DNA of 64,000 nt. It comes from Lepidurus packardi. Lineage: Eukaryota > Arthropoda > Branchiopoda > Notostraca > Triopsidae. The stretch spans positions 992,001-1,056,000 of the forward strand of contig JAKZAN010000005.1 of NCBI GenBank assembly GCA_023053545.1, in the 5' to 3' direction. Position numbers and translations under genes: made by a program. The notes below the pieces were generated by a model. That model was given only the letters and a program-made list of their open reading frames with translations. It was not told where the DNA came from and made no database searches. This document shows, piece after piece, positions 10,711 through 23,223 of this stretch (the stretch's first letter is position 1; the number at the start of each line of letters is the position of its first letter).

Positions 10711-11502
10711 ACTGATGCCTAAGTAAAGCTAGTTTTCATTATTACAAACCAACACTTAAGGTAAGTTTCTTTACTAAATGTATGTATTTGTACTGTAAAT
10801 TTTCCAAATTTACACGCCAAGCAGCTAACTGCAGCTATACTTATAGTCTTAGCTTTCGTAACCAAGCCGGAAATCTTTTCACCTTTTCTAGACCCAACTT
10901 GGTTCGCTTTCTTGACCTCTTTCCCCTCTTTGCTAACAGGGGGAAAATGTTCGAGAAAAGCCATTCGGAGACAAAAAGAAAAGGGTAAAATGCCACAAGG
11001 TATTTGTGCCCTTGGGTTACTTTAGGCTCGAGCAAACCCAATTAGTGACTTGTCATATCCTTCCCCCTACTTTTACGGTATCTCCTTTTCATCCTCATTC
11101 TTGAGTTCTGCACAAGCTATGCAGTTTCCTGCCTGGTCGTTATTTTCTGAGTGGCAGCACAATTTCTCATCCGAATTTCATAAACTTTAGTACAACTTTC
11201 CAAGTAAACAGTAAGAGATAATTGAAAAATTCTTTCTTTAAAAATATCATAATAATAAACTCGAAAAATCTGGGTTCGGTTTTTTTTTCTATATCAATAT
11301 TTTAACATATTTTAATATGTTCTTCTACGTAAAAAATTTATGGAAGCCAAATATTAAAAACTAGCAACCCAGTTAAATTGAAAAAGAAATACCATACATT
11401 ACTGTCACAATACAATTTGATTATATTGCAAAGGGACTGAGAAAGGTGTAACTTAAGTTTGCCATGCTATAGCGCCATAAGGAGTTACACTACACCGTGG
11501 CC

Positions 11503-13589
11503 TTAATGCAGCCTTTCGTAATACTCATGGCGACTCCCATGGGAACCTTGTTCGCCACTTTCTTGCACTGAGTGCAGTCAGTCGTTTCTAGTCACACTAG
11601 GGTATCCCACAGCTATGACGTCACGGGCATAAGAGGGCGAACCTGGTGCTCCACTCAGAACATGCATTCAGTGTTCCGGAAAGGAAACGCAACTAGGCTT
11701 ATTTTCGGTGGATTTCTGGCATTGATGAATTGAATTATTATACCTAAACAGTAAAGATTTATTTATTTTTTTATTAAAACCTCTAGATTTAGAAATAAAA
11801 TGTCAAAAACCTCTAATCTGGAGGAAAACCTCTAGAAGTGGAAGCACTTATATCGTGCAACAGTTTTGACAGAACAGGCCCGTCAAATGGAATGTCTGTA
11901 TTTCTTTTCTGTGTCCCACCTGGTCGTTCTTTTTTGAATAATTAAAAGACAAATGTAGGGCTCGTTTACTAATTGAGGGCAACACCCATGTCGCACCTTT
12001 GTGCACAAAATACCTTTTTCCTTCTTGACAAATCGAAAGAACGGATTCCCTTCCAGAGACCTGGGGTCAATCTACACAGTAAAAGCTAGGGGAAACACGA
12101 TAAGAAGACTTTATTGTCTGCAACTGGCATAATGAAACAGCAAATGAGAAAAAGATTCCAAAAGTTTCAAAAATGTGAAAAAGATTCAACCGACATGATA
12201 AAACAGCCAAGATGAAAAAAGATTGTGAATCAGTTCATTCCCAAAACGCCTCGAAAACGGGAGCCTACTGCTCCAGACAAAGTAGAAGGCGTTTTTTCTC
12301 AAAAGTTTGTCTTTATTTCAAACGAACGGGCATGCATTCTCCCACAGTCCAACAAGTTTGCATAACTGGCATGAAAAGGGGTTGCTCATTGCACGTTTTC
12401 CAAACTCTGGAGCTGATTGCCGCGATTGGCCAAAAAATCCGCTCTCCCGCGCTTCGTTTCGTCGCCTTTCAAACGCCAATTTAGCCACCTCCCCCCTTTT
12501 CCTTCACCTTTTACCATGCCATAGCAACAACATGCTCTCTTTTGACGTGGAAATCGAACAGTTTCAAGTCTGAAACTACAACGCTGTATAAATATACTCT
12601 ATGCCTGCGGTTGCATCAACTGTGATTTTGCTTTCAATTCTTGATTTGCATTGTGTGCATTAAATTTATGTATTTATAAATGTAAACGAACGTTTATATT
12701 TAATCCATTCAGACGACTTTTAAAGCAAATGTAAGCTTTTTAGTTTAATCTGCAAATGTGGCTGCGAGGCGTAGACTCCACAGTTTAATTACTTACCAAT
12801 ATTTTACTTTTTTTTTTTCTTTTACAAAAATCATTGAATTTTCTATTCAAAATGTGTAAAACGTATTGTTAAAACGCCTCAGGTAATTTGCTCCCGTTTT
12901 ATTTTAAATGTATCGACTCCATCGGACTTTAATCAAACTGAAAGCAATCAAAGCTTAACTGTTAACCAAGCAGCGTGACTATGTTCACATTTTGTTCATT
13001 AACAGCGGCACTATTGCTTATTTTCGAAATTATTCCTGCGTCACTAGGTTTCGAACGTTTTCAAGTTTGTTCGCTCCCACTGACTACATAGTGCCATTCA
13101 TTCGCTTAAGAATAAGTCTCAAGTTCCCGTACACTGCCTTTCTTTTCCTTTAATGAGGCGAAAATTATGTCTCCACTTTAAAAAAAAAAATCCAATCCGA
13201 TTTTAGCCATATTCAAATTTCGCTTAATTCCTCAAGTCTCGTGACTACCAACAAAGATACACTCCCGGGGAAAAATCCCGTGTTTAAAATAAAGAAAATA
13301 TCAGTGGAAACCAATTTTTTGAATTTTCCGGTTGAAAAACGTAATATTTAATATTCCCTAGCAATGGCCGCCATAGCCGGTACCGCGTCCGAAGCGAGCT
13401 AGCGAACAATTTGCCGTCCTTGTTCCATGCCGCTCAACGCGAGAGCATTCGCATACACGGCTGGTCAGCCAATTTTCGGTTTGTCCAGTGGGTGGGATGA
13501 CGTGTTTTTCCGGGACTCAAATCAAACTTGTTAAAGCTGAAGACCTTAAGTTGTGTTTAAACATGAACAGTATTACTAAGTGATGTCTC
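11503..13589. other. Intergenic, no gene recognised
   Basis: AT-rich sequence with short repeats such as AACCTCTAG (about 11780-11835). Open frames near 12212-12573 have no recognisable domain. Confidence 0.5.
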
Positions 13590-13960
13590 TTTTCTGTTTA
13601 TTAGGTGGTGACAAATTTCACGAACAGTTTACAAGGGTTCAATGTGTGAGTGTGGTCTTTTCACTCATCCAGTTCCGCTCAGCCAACTTTATCCCCGTGC
13701 GTTTTGCCATCCTTTTGGAGAAGAAAAAGAAAAACGCAACTGTTTCTGCTATTTATCTGCTAAGCTGAGGCTGGGTGGAGACAGCTATTATTCACCTTCT
13801 GATGGGAGCCGTCACGAGAACCAGAAGGAAAGGTATGCCAGGAATTCAAAGTGTTGTGGCCGGTTAGGTCTTTTGCTGCAACATTTGAATTTCCTGGGGG
13901 ACAGAAAAGTCTTCGCTGTGCCATACAATAGGTCTTAAATGGCAAAAACAGCGAAAACAG
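13590..13960 (+). repeat. Module family, diverged copy
   Basis: The ordered blocks seen at 2370-2616 recur here with many substitutions: CATCCTTTTGGAGAAGAA, GAGAACCAGAAGGAAAGGTATGCC, AGTGTTGTGGCCGG and TTAGGTCTTTTGCTGCAAC. The segment follows a TTTATTAG acceptor-like site at 13604. Confidence 0.55.
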
Positions 13961-14252
13961 GCTTTCACTCCATTTGGGTCCCTTGCGATTTTGTCTGCGA
14001 TTTTGCCGTGTTTCCAAGACTGTTTGCTGTTTTGGGGCCGGATAAGAACTTTTCAGAAGAGGTAAGAGCTTATTTTATTTTTTCCAGTGTGGTTTTTTGG
14101 TTTCTTTCCCTAGCCGAGGCGTTCACTTTATGTTTGAACATATTGGTAATATGTTCATAGAAGGTAGACTGATTTTCCAGTGTTTAAATAGCTGAGTTTT
14201 AGCGTTTTTATTCCTATTTTACAGTTTTTATTCTTGTTCCTTTTTTTTCTAG

Positions 14253-14525
14253 GATGCTCATGAGACCACGAGAGAAAAGGAGGAAGAACTCTCGAAGGTC
14301 CTGTGTTGCAACAGCTACGAAAAAGGGGAGCAGAAACTGGACCTGGTCGACTTGGGGAAAAATCTTCGTCTTTTCTACCCCTGCTACGTCTAGAGGCGTG
14401 GGGACGGGACACATTGGAGTCTTTTCAGAAAGGGGAGTACATTTCGTGTATTACTCTCTGCTTTCGCCTGTGTTCGTCTTTTTGAGCATCTACCGAAGAC
14501 GATGTCAAATTTGGAAGTCGAGGTA
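14253..14525 (+). other. Possible exon
   Basis: An open stretch of about 270 bases is preceded by a pyrimidine-rich run and CTAG (ends 14252) and followed by GAG/GTAACTT at about 14521-14528. Similar acceptor- or donor-like sites occur at 14055-14062 (GAG/GTAAGAG) and near 14817 (TTTTGTAG). The translation is basic at its start, with no domain I recognise. It could be one exon of an unidentified spliced transcript related to the module family. Confidence 0.3.
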
Positions 14526-14914
14526 ACTTTTTTGTTTCCCCCAAATAAGTGTTAAATTCTCAAACTTTTGAGGGAAATTTCTTTCTCATTTGAGTCTCTT
14601 GAGTCATTCTTTTAAATAAGAGCTAAAATTCAAAATACTGAATAGAATAGTCCAATTTATCCTTCAATTTTATGCAAAATAAAAGATTTATACATGCTCT
14701 TTGAGATTCAGAAAGTCTTTTGCATTAGAAAGAAAATGTTGTTTTAAGGATTTAGCCTTTGACTCGTTTGTACAAGTTCCGACTAACTTTTTTCCCCCTT
14801 CTATGTTTGTTTTGTAGGGCCTCCGTAATGGAGACCGCAGGAAGAGGGTGGGAAGGAATCCTTTTGGGGCTGCGAAACTCGTCCAATGTCTCGAAGCGAA
14901 AAGGAAGATGTTAA

Positions 14915-15819
14915 TAATAGCGATTTTCACTGGCCACTCTGAGAGTGTCACTCTACTCTGGCAAAGCGTACTCCGAAACTGCAGATTCGCCGTGAGATCT
15001 CGGATTTGCTACTCCCAGTGGAGGGCGCTGGTAATTTTAGGAGTAAAGCGCAGCCATACTTGTTTACGCTTTTTACCCGCGCAACTTACGTTTTTTTTTA
15101 AGAAGTTTTTACTGAAATAAATGGCGGTTTTTCAGAAATTTATACGTACTAGTGAAGGTGGTTTACCAATGATAGGAAGCGATTTTCTTTGTATTTGTTA
15201 TTCTGTATTTGTTTTGCAAATATCCTCTTATTGATTCGGAAATATGTTAGGAGAAATCAAAGTGCAGGCTGTGTCAAGAAAATGCCTTGAAATTTGTAAA
15301 CATGTCAATTAGCAGCTCTGAAACTTGCCGAGTAATCCTAAAGTTTCGTTTAAACTGTTAACAAAATTATTATTAAACTGTGCCTCTGTGTGGAACAGAT
15401 ATGCTACATACTTCCCAATCTGAATACTTGTGCACATTCGATATAAAATCTGGAATTCTGGGTTTTGACTCTTCGGATCTTTCTGCTAAAAGCATACACA
15501 TCATTCTTCCATAATTTTCTTCGTCACTGTCACTACTGGAACTTGAAGACGTTTCTTCAAGCAAAGCAAGCAACAATTTCTCTCTATTTGGATCCATGTT
15601 TCCCGCGCAAACGAACGCACTCTGGATATCCTACTCCGACTTCAAAGACGGGGTAGCCGAGGGTACTCTTTTTGACTCGAAACGAAGTGAGATTTCCACT
15701 GAAGGGCGTCAACAAGAGTAACTCCCCCTCTGGCTGGCTCAGTGAAAGACGCCGCCGCTACTCGGAGTAAAAAAGAGTACTCCAGAGTACTCCAGAGTAG
15801 CCAGTGAAAATCGCTATTA
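14915..15819. mobile_element. PIF/Harbinger-like element, internally deleted
   Basis: The ends are inverted repeats: TAATAGCGATTTTCACTGGC at 14915-14934, and its near complement ending at about 15819. The ~905-bp element carries only the N-terminal part of a transposase on the minus strand. TAA lies next to the left end and TTA next to the right, so the TWA target duplication expected of this superfamily is not cleanly established. Confidence 0.55.
15373..15597 (-). pseudogene. PIF/Harbinger transposase, N-terminal fragment
   Basis: A 74-aa frame begins MDPNREKLLLALLEE, followed by a Ser/Asp/Glu-rich stretch and a PRIPDFISNVHKYSDWE motif. That layout is typical of the N-terminus of animal HARBI1-like transposases, ahead of the helix-turn-helix and DDE domains. 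Both later domains are missing, so no active enzyme is made. It lies within the TIRs of the 14915-15819 element. Confidence 0.5.
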
Positions 15820-15979
15820 CTCACCGAGTGTCGACAAAAGGTACAAACGCCGAATACTCTTAAATTGTAGCGTCTTTCATAGTGGTTAATACTGGTTGTT
15901 TTCTCTTTTCTTCTAGTTCTCGGAGCCACAATGAAGCTAAAAATATGAGCAAAATATCATCCACTTTAGAAGAAGAAGA

Positions 15980-16740
15980 AGATTCTTGTAAGCTGCCGTT
16001 GTTAAATTCACTAGTTTTGTCCATGGCGTTTATAACGAAAGGTAAAGTGTTTTAATGTTAAATGAACTCACTTTCCGGAAATGAATATCTGCTTAATCGT
16101 TTAGGCTATTGTTGGCTTGAGATGGAGCTCCGTTTGCGCTAATTTTCCGTCTCGACAAATTTGTGAGCTGGTCCGATCATTTGGGAAGGTTCTTTGCAGG
16201 GTAAGTTGTTCCTTTTATAATATCGCTCCAAATATAGTTTTCTGCAGTGGAAATATGTCATTTATTCGTTGGGTTTTCTCATTCCTCTTTGCTCTAGGCT
16301 TCCGTTTTTGAGCCCTTGGTGCTCTTTCCTCGCTAGTTAATGCGAAGGCATTCCCAAAGAAAATTATGCGTACATCTATGGCGATTTCTCCAGCTGCAGC
16401 ACCGAAGATCATCGTCATCATTATAGCTCTTCCCTCAACCCTTGCCTTGCCTTTGAACGCCGTCCTAGCTGATCCCGCTGATCGTGTTTACGTCGCCTTT
16501 GATTCGGATTCGCCCTTTCTTGTGATGGAACTAGGAAACGCAGAGGGCACTAGGTATGCTAGGAGGTTTGGTTGCGGTAAATCGCCTAAAGATTTGCTGC
16601 AGTTTAACCTTCTGGGGGTCAGAAAAGCTTCCGTTGCTCCATTATGCGTTAGGTCTTCGCGTATTAGGTCTTTAAATGGAGCTTTTCTGGGGTTGGGGGG
16701 CGTGATTTGGATGGATTTGGCAGCCCGATGGAGCTAGGCA
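15980..16740 (+). repeat. Module family, diverged copy
   Basis: AGATTCTTGTAAGCTGC at 15980 and a GGAGCTCCGTTTGCGC block at about 16125 match the tandem modules. GTAAAG at 16042 and TTTAG at about 16106 mark a matching intron-like gap. Further right, GGTATGCTAGGAG and GGGGGTCAGAAAAGC match segment C. It lies directly left of copy B. Confidence 0.5.
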
Positions 16741-16840
16741 GGTCAGGGTTGAGTTCGAGTGTGGGTTCAAGAAGTGGGGTAAGTTTTTATCTTATTTTTT
16801 TTTGCTGAATACTAATAGTTTTAGTTTTTAATAAAAAAAG

Positions 16841-18326
16841 GCTTTTCAACTGGGTCCACTGCCGAAGACTATCTTCAATTGAAGCCTTTATGACGCTAAA
16901 CTCCGTCCACTTGATAAGAAGACAAAGATTCTTGTGAGTTGCAGTTTCATCTTTGCTGGCATGGTAATTTTTTTATTTGAATGAACTAGATTTTTTTTAT
17001 TAGTATCTGCCTTGTTAATCGCTAATGGGCTTCAGATAGAGCTCCGTTGTGCTAATATTCCGTATTGGGGAAATACCACGAGCAGGTCTGCTCATTTTCC
17101 GCGTGTTTTACAATATAGCAACGGAGCTTCCCCGGCGTTGGGTGGGCGTGGTTCGAGTGCATTGTTTGGCCCGTGAAGGACCAGCAGGCAAGGGACCGTA
17201 TTTCGTGTATGGTGTTGAAGAGTAAGTTTTAAGTTCTTAATTTTTTTAAATTCTATACTAATGTTGTTTTTATTCAAAGAGACTAATTGGATCTCCTGCA
17301 TTGTTACTGGACATAATCTTTAAAGATGTCTATCCCTTTATGTCGTTAAATTCCGTCCATTCTTATAAGGAAATAGAGATTCTTGTGAGCTGCAGTTATC
17401 AGTTTCATCAGATTCATGTTGGTGTTCATTACGCAAGGTATTTTTTTTTTAAATTTGAATGAATTCGATTTTTTTTTAATGTTCGCCTTTTCCTTGGCTA
17501 ATAGGCTTGAGATAGAGCTCCATGGTGCTAATATTCTGTATTGCGAAAATGAGCGAGCAGGCCCGCTCATTTTCCGCGTGTTAGGTCTTACATGGTTAGC
17601 AAAGGAGCTTCTCTGGTGGACGTGGTTCGAGGGCATTGAGGAGCCCGTGAAGAACCAGCAGGCAAGGGACGGTATCTCGTGTGTGGTGTTGAAGAGGTGG
17701 AGTAAGTTTTCAATTCTTGTTTTCTAAATTTTATACTGAGGATGTTTTGATTCAAATAGGCTATCAATTGGATCTCCTGCGTTATTACTCAATATTCTCT
17801 TCAATGACAATGCCTTTATGTCGTTAAATTCCGGCCGTTAGAAGAAAACCAAGATTCGTGTGACCTGCACTCGAATTCAACAGTTGCTACCTTGGCGTTC
17901 ACCACTGGAGGTAAAGTATTTTAATTTGAACGAACTAGTCTTTAAATTAATATTTGCTTGGTCCCAGGCTGTTATGGGCACAGTATAGAGGTTTCACAGT
18001 ATGCTAACAGGGCTATCTTCCAATGTTAAGGTTTTCTGACGACCTTCTCGGTCCCCAGAGTAATATTCAGGTAAAAGGCCAGAAAATGAAAGGGTACATT
18101 CGCAAACCTCCCAGTGCAGTTCAAAAAAGGTCACAACGGTTTACAAAGCGCGTAATTTAAATCTATTGCTTTAAACTATGTGAGCTTAAAATAAAAGATG
18201 AATTAACTAGGTCAAAGCACAACACGTATACACATTATAGACTAGTTCGCGTTACCCAGGTTGGACCACGAGGAGGCAGTCTATTTTGCAACCCATACAT
18301 AGGTGTTTTATAGTATACAGGTTTAA
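16841..18326. repeat. Segmental duplication, copy B left part
   Basis: Matches 1-1487 with only isolated substitutions seen by eye (for example TTATTCGC versus TTAATCGC near 17018). It ends at TTAA 18323-18326, where transposon 2 is inserted. Confidence 0.9.
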
Positions 18327-18369
18327 GGCCCCGGTATACAGAACCCTCTTATGGGTGAATAACATGGGG

Positions 18370-18649
18370 AAATTCGGGGGCTGATATCTTAAAAACTACT
18401 CAACCGATTAAAATGATACATATAACAAAAAATCGATCAGAAAAACATCTACTGCAAGTGATCGAGTTTTTTTTAAAAAATTATGTAATTTAACTAAAAA
18501 ATTGAAGGCAAAGTTTTGGGAATTTCTAAATAACCGAAAAATTGGAAATCGGGCCATCACTTGCAGTAGATATTTTATTTCTAGATTTTTTACAATTTAA
18601 AAAAAATACATCGGACGAGTAGTTTTTATGAAATCAGCCCCCGAATTTT
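18370..18649. repeat. Imperfect palindrome near the left end of transposon 2
   Basis: AAATTCGGGGGCTGAT at 18370 and AAAACTACTC at about 18391 recur inverted at about 18617-18649; an inner pair, CATCTACTGCAAGTGAT and ATCACTTGCAGTAGAT, is also inverted. It may be a subterminal structure or a nested small foldback element. Confidence 0.65.
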
Positions 18650-19730
18650 AATAATTTAGCTCCCTATACAGTGGTGCCAATTTGCCATGTGGGGGAATAG
18701 GAAAAGTTTGCAGTCGGTGCAAGAAAACAGCGGGCTATATGAATGAAGGATTGGCCTTGAAGGAAGGGATAGTTGATAATGCCTATGGCACGCCTTCTCT
18801 ACAAAACATTTCCCCTAGAATTCTCTTTTCTTCAAGAACAACCGTTGACGGCCGACGTCACCACTCCTCAGGGTGGGACTTACTTTGTAAACAATAACGA
18901 AGCTACACGAGTTTTCAGTTAAAAAAATTCATTCAGTTTTACAATAAAAGTTTTCTAATTAAGGGTGGATCACATTGGTATGCAGTTCCAGTTGCAAGTA
19001 GTCTAATAGTAATATAAAATAGTTGCTTCCCTTGACACATTTTCGATAAAGCAAGAAAAAGACTCATTTCCAAAATTATAGTTCCATAAGCCTAACGATG
19101 GGATATAAGAAGAAATCTGCCATTCTTTTGACGTGGAGTTGGGCATCTTCTAAACTTACGTCTCAATTGTACGCCCGATTGAAATATGTGTCTTTCTAGT
19201 GGGTTTGTGTAGATAATGTTGACACTATGACAAGACATGAATTAAATAATTTTTTATTACTAAAATGAGAAAAAATAACTAGGCTTACCACAAGTAGTTC
19301 GCAAAACAGCATTGCGCTTATCATTTAAAAAAATATTCGACGTGAACTACGCATCTAGCATCCCAGTGACCAAACTTCTTCACATTTTACAGGTGTGAGC
19401 CAAACTCAATTGACTTATATGTTGAACGTAGATATTATAAGATTTCCTGCCGCACGCCTTTATATTCTTTGTAACCCTGTTGAAGCGAATTGTTTAAAAA
19501 AAATACTCATTACAGAGGTGATTCGCCAAAGGCATTAGTTGACAACCTGTAATATAAAATATTTATTACGACCACGTAATGATTTTGCGTTCACAGTACC
19601 AGTAAAACGTGCTAAAAGATCGAACATATGTGTTCTTTATTTACAGTGACATAATAAACGTAATTACATTGGGAAAAAATAAAGTAGCGTCAAAAGTTTG
19701 CATTTAGACATGAAATACGAAAATGATGTC

Positions 19731-22700
19731 TCATTTTCTTTTTTTTCTGTTTTCCTTTCCCTTTTTTTGTCTATTGGCCTGGACTTTCGTTCTTCGTGAG
19801 ATAGCGTCTAACACAAACTGGGGCTCGCGAGGATTTTCGCTTCGTTGTAGCCGTGAGTCCGCAAGTTCAGGTAGGAAGCTGTCGTCAAAGAAGCGTTTCA
19901 GTTTGGGAAACATGTCTTTGCTCCAAAAGTCTCTATCCCGTTTGATTCTTTCGACATGCATGTCATTTGGACACCATACAACAAAATCACACCACTGTCT
20001 ACCAGTAACTTCAAGTTGTCCTTGAATTTGGTAGTAGTAGTGGTGGTTCTTGTTGATCCTTAGCTTGCGGTTTTCGCCAGGCAGTAGTCCAATTGACTGT
20101 TTCTTTTCGGAAATAACGAAGTCATAAAGGTTTTCCGCGTTTTTTGCACTGCTTGGGCACTTGATCTCAATCAAGCCATCCTTTTCGACTACACCATCGG
20201 GAGATGCACCCAAGTAGCCGTATTCAGGGTGTACCCATAGCCCGGAAGGTTGGACAGTAACTTTTTTTAAGTTTTCGTACGCTTTCCTCGCTTCAGGTTC
20301 TTTACACTTGCCGTACTCTGTAGCTTCTGAAGTCCAGCTGGACGGGAGCATAATTGCTTTCAAAACATTTTTGCGAGGAGTAGAATCCCGCAATTTACAA
20401 ACCTTCCCGAATAACGAGGCAGTTACTCTGTTTCGTCTACCTTCTATCCACTCAGGGCAACTTCCCTGGGCGCGGGTCTTTTCTTCCAGTGACACAATTT
20501 CTTCTGATGTAAGCTGCAGAAGATGACGTATTCGATCTGCTTCTCTTTCAAGAGAATCAGGGTCCAAGTCTGTGTTTCCGTAATGAAGGTCCAAACCTCC
20601 AGAAGGCTCTCCACCCTGAACAACATCAGCAGAAACTGCTGTGTTTTGCCGTTCTTGAGACGATCTAGAATAACGCTCTCTTCCTGCTCTGGTGCTTGCA
20701 AGGTGTTTTAACTCAAATGCGTCAAGCACAGGAGAAGTAACTTTATATTTCTTTAAAATGGGAACATGAAATCCTCTCCCATAAAGGAAATTCAACACAG
20801 CACCATAGCAGCGGTGCGTGTACGCTCCCCTTTGCGAGCGAAGAATTTGCTTTCCGCCAACAATTTTGGCAACACTAGACATGAACCTCTCTGCTGCGTT
20901 TGTAGTCACCTCTTCTAACAAATTGTGACTTTTCTTTCTCACGTAATCAAGTGCTGCACAAACTTCACGGTAGAGGTTCGGATCTATCTTGCTTATCTTG
21001 TTTTGTCCAGCAAACTCACAGCCCTTCTTCCCGGGCAAGGGTTTCTCGCAAGATCGGTGGTCCCCAAGTAAGTAATGCTTCGGACCATTGTCCAAGGCCT
21101 TGCAGAGGTCCTCAGCGGTACCCTTATTTCGCGCATTTCTTTTTATCGCACCTCGGGCAGCACGTGTAAGTTTCGAAATAAGGGACTTCACGAGTACCCT
21201 TCTGTACTTGATGTTTTTGGCCTGAATCAAGTAAAGCTTCTTTGTGTAATTCTTGATTACGTGATTGGCGCATTCGATTTTTTTGGGAAGCTTCTGACTT
21301 CTAGGCGTAGTTGCCAAGATTTTATTGAAAGTCGAAGAATCTCCGTCCCCAATAAAATGAGAAATACGTACCTTATACTTTTTTTCACATTCTCTTATTC
21401 CTTTGCTCAGGATGTCCGCTTCCATAGCTGTGGAGGGACCGTCCCAGTTTTTAAAACAATGATGGGGTGTTGGCGCTTGTTGTAAACGGGCAGCTCTGGT
21501 ACAAACCGAACAAAACTTGTTGCGAGTGTCAACGTATAGTACTTTGTTTGTATATGCACCAATTAGCACACCCACGCCAGATTTTGCTGTATAGCGGGTT
21601 CCGTGACTTCGTTGGGACCATCCACCGTCACCGATAACGGTGATCAGTGGGAACCCTTCGTCATCAACGTCGCCTGCAGCTATAGCAGCTTCTATCTCTT
21701 CTTCCATCGCTTCACGCGTTGCTTCTTCTACTTCTTTGTGCCAAATTTCACCAACGGAGTGCTCCTTCTTACAAAATGTTTTTTTAGTCATGCAAGGTAC
21801 ACTAATGACTGAGCAAAGTTCCTCTAAAACATGATGCCCAGCACCCACCGCTACCAATCCCCAAGTCATTAGAGTGTTTATGGATAAAAATTTCTTGTTA
21901 GGTGGCAAAATTATATCCTCTTCGTCATCAGATGTAGCCATCCTTTTCTTCGGCTTAGTCATTTTTCTGAAGCCTCTCTCTGAATCAATATACCACTCAG
22001 TTTGACATGCATCGCACCGTAGAAATAATGCGGTGAAAAAACCTTTCCTCAATTCTCTGCGAAAAATTAACCTACCTTTGCATGATTCGCCATGAGTCAA
22101 GAATACTTGTGCTGTAAGCTGGACGACATGCCCTAAGTCAACTATTCTTCTGCCTTTCACCCCACGCAACAACTCAGGTTGACTGAAAGCAGCTTCCTCT
22201 ATATTCAGCTGAACTGCTTCAGTTTCCGCCTGGTCAAAACTTGCAGAAGTAATTTCGTCAGATAATAAATCTTCATCATTACTTCGTTCAGCCACAGGGC
22301 TACTTTGTTCAGTAATGGCGTTCGCCTAGGATAATGGAGTTAGCGTTATGAATTTCATGGGATTGACTAGTACTAGTCACTAAAATCACTCACCTGGCTA
22401 TACTGTTTTTTCTCATCTACAATTATCCGTTCAAGTTTCACCCCACGCAACAACTCAGGTTGACTGAAAGCACCTTTCTCTATATTCAGCTGAACTGCTT
22501 CAGTTTCCGCCTGATGGTCAAAACTTGCCGAAGTAATTTCGTCAGATAATAAATCTTCATCATTACTTCGTTCAGCCACAGGGCTACTTTGTTCAGTAAT
22601 GCCGTTCGCCTAGGAGAATGGAGTTAGCGTTATGAATTTCAAGGGATTGACTAGTACTCAGTAAGTCACTAATCACTAACCTGGTTATACTGTTTTTTCT

Positions 22701-22803
22701 CCTCTACAATTATCCGTTCAAGTTTTTCACGTTGAATACGGAGGTACTCACGGGGATTTTTTTTCTTCCTCTTGAAATGGCCCGAATTTCTCTTAGAACC
22801 CAT
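19731..22803 (-). CDS. Transposase-YqaJ nuclease fusion, three exons
   Basis: Proposed exons are 22803-22681 (basic start MGSKRNSGHFKRKKKN), 22609-22394 and 22325-19731; the introns of 71 and 68 bases have GT...AG ends and preserve frame, giving about 977 aa. Counting from 22295: CDAC zinc pair near 94-97, first Asp 223 in GDGGW, CSVC at 262-265, acidic pair 317/319 in GDGDSST, CANH 342-345, Glu of EEVTTN about 461-462. The YqaJ-type PD-(D/E)XK nuclease covers about 614-790, with Asp700 in SPDG, Glu710 and Lys712 in EIKCP, and a basic tail. No stop or frame break is visible. The first domain should excise and insert the element at TTAA. The nuclease may process ends or repair intermediates, which is inference. 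Splicing is predicted, not observed. Confidence 0.8.
22326..22681 (-). repeat. Tandem duplication spanning an exon-intron-exon junction
   Basis: The exon 1 tail (KLERIIVEEKKQYNQ), intron and exon 2 head (ERSNDEDLLSDEITSASFD to LLRGVK) are repeated. The middle exon therefore begins like exon 3 and ends like exon 1 (KLERIIVDEKKQYSQ). Both donors (GTTAGT and GTGAGT) and both acceptors (CCTAG) are intact. The unit is about 215-290 bases. Confidence 0.75.
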
Positions 22804-23223
22804 CTCAGAATAAATAGAAAAACCAAGTCACATGCGTTTTCGCGTACTGACGAATAAAGATTGTTTAGGCAAGAGATTCTTTTGATAAAACCCTTTCCTA
22901 TATAACGCGTCTGTCCTCGCCTTTGTAGTTTACCCATTCTTTTATTGCCTGACGGGGAGAAAAGACTAGTGAAAGAATAAATGGATAAATAGTAATAAAA
23001 GGGTCATCGAGTTGACGGTATTTGGCTTGACCTCAGGTTACAAGGGAGAGTCATTTTCTGTAAGTAGCCGAAATAAAGTTACCCATTACATTAGCAGGCT
23101 ACGCGCAGTCTAGCAGTGACTACTTAGCGTCAGTGTTTTTTTAATTATCTTCATTGATTATTGGTACGTAATTTTCATTATGTTTAGTTTAGTGAAATTA
23201 TTTTAGAGTATTTATCAATAGGG

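Larger units (their letters stand above)
6251..11502 (+). mobile_element. TTAA-target DNA transposon 1 (Kolobok-like, DDE+YqaJ)
   Basis: The element is 5,252 bp, flanked by TTAA at 6247-6250 and 11503-11506. Its ends are inverted repeats: GGCCACGGTGTGGTGTAA on the left and the complement of GGCCACGGTGTAGTGTAA on the right (one mismatch in 18). Inside are subterminal direct repeats near the left end (two ~140-bp units starting about 6469 and 6612), one long plus-strand gene (7528-10320) and a direct repeat at 10420-10710. The TTAA target duplication and DDE-type transposase fit Kolobok or a close relative; superfamily placement is inference. Confidence 0.8.

Noticed and set aside
12212..12573. 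Two overlapping plus-strand frames
   Set aside because: No recognisable domain, and the two frames overlap; likely chance open frames.
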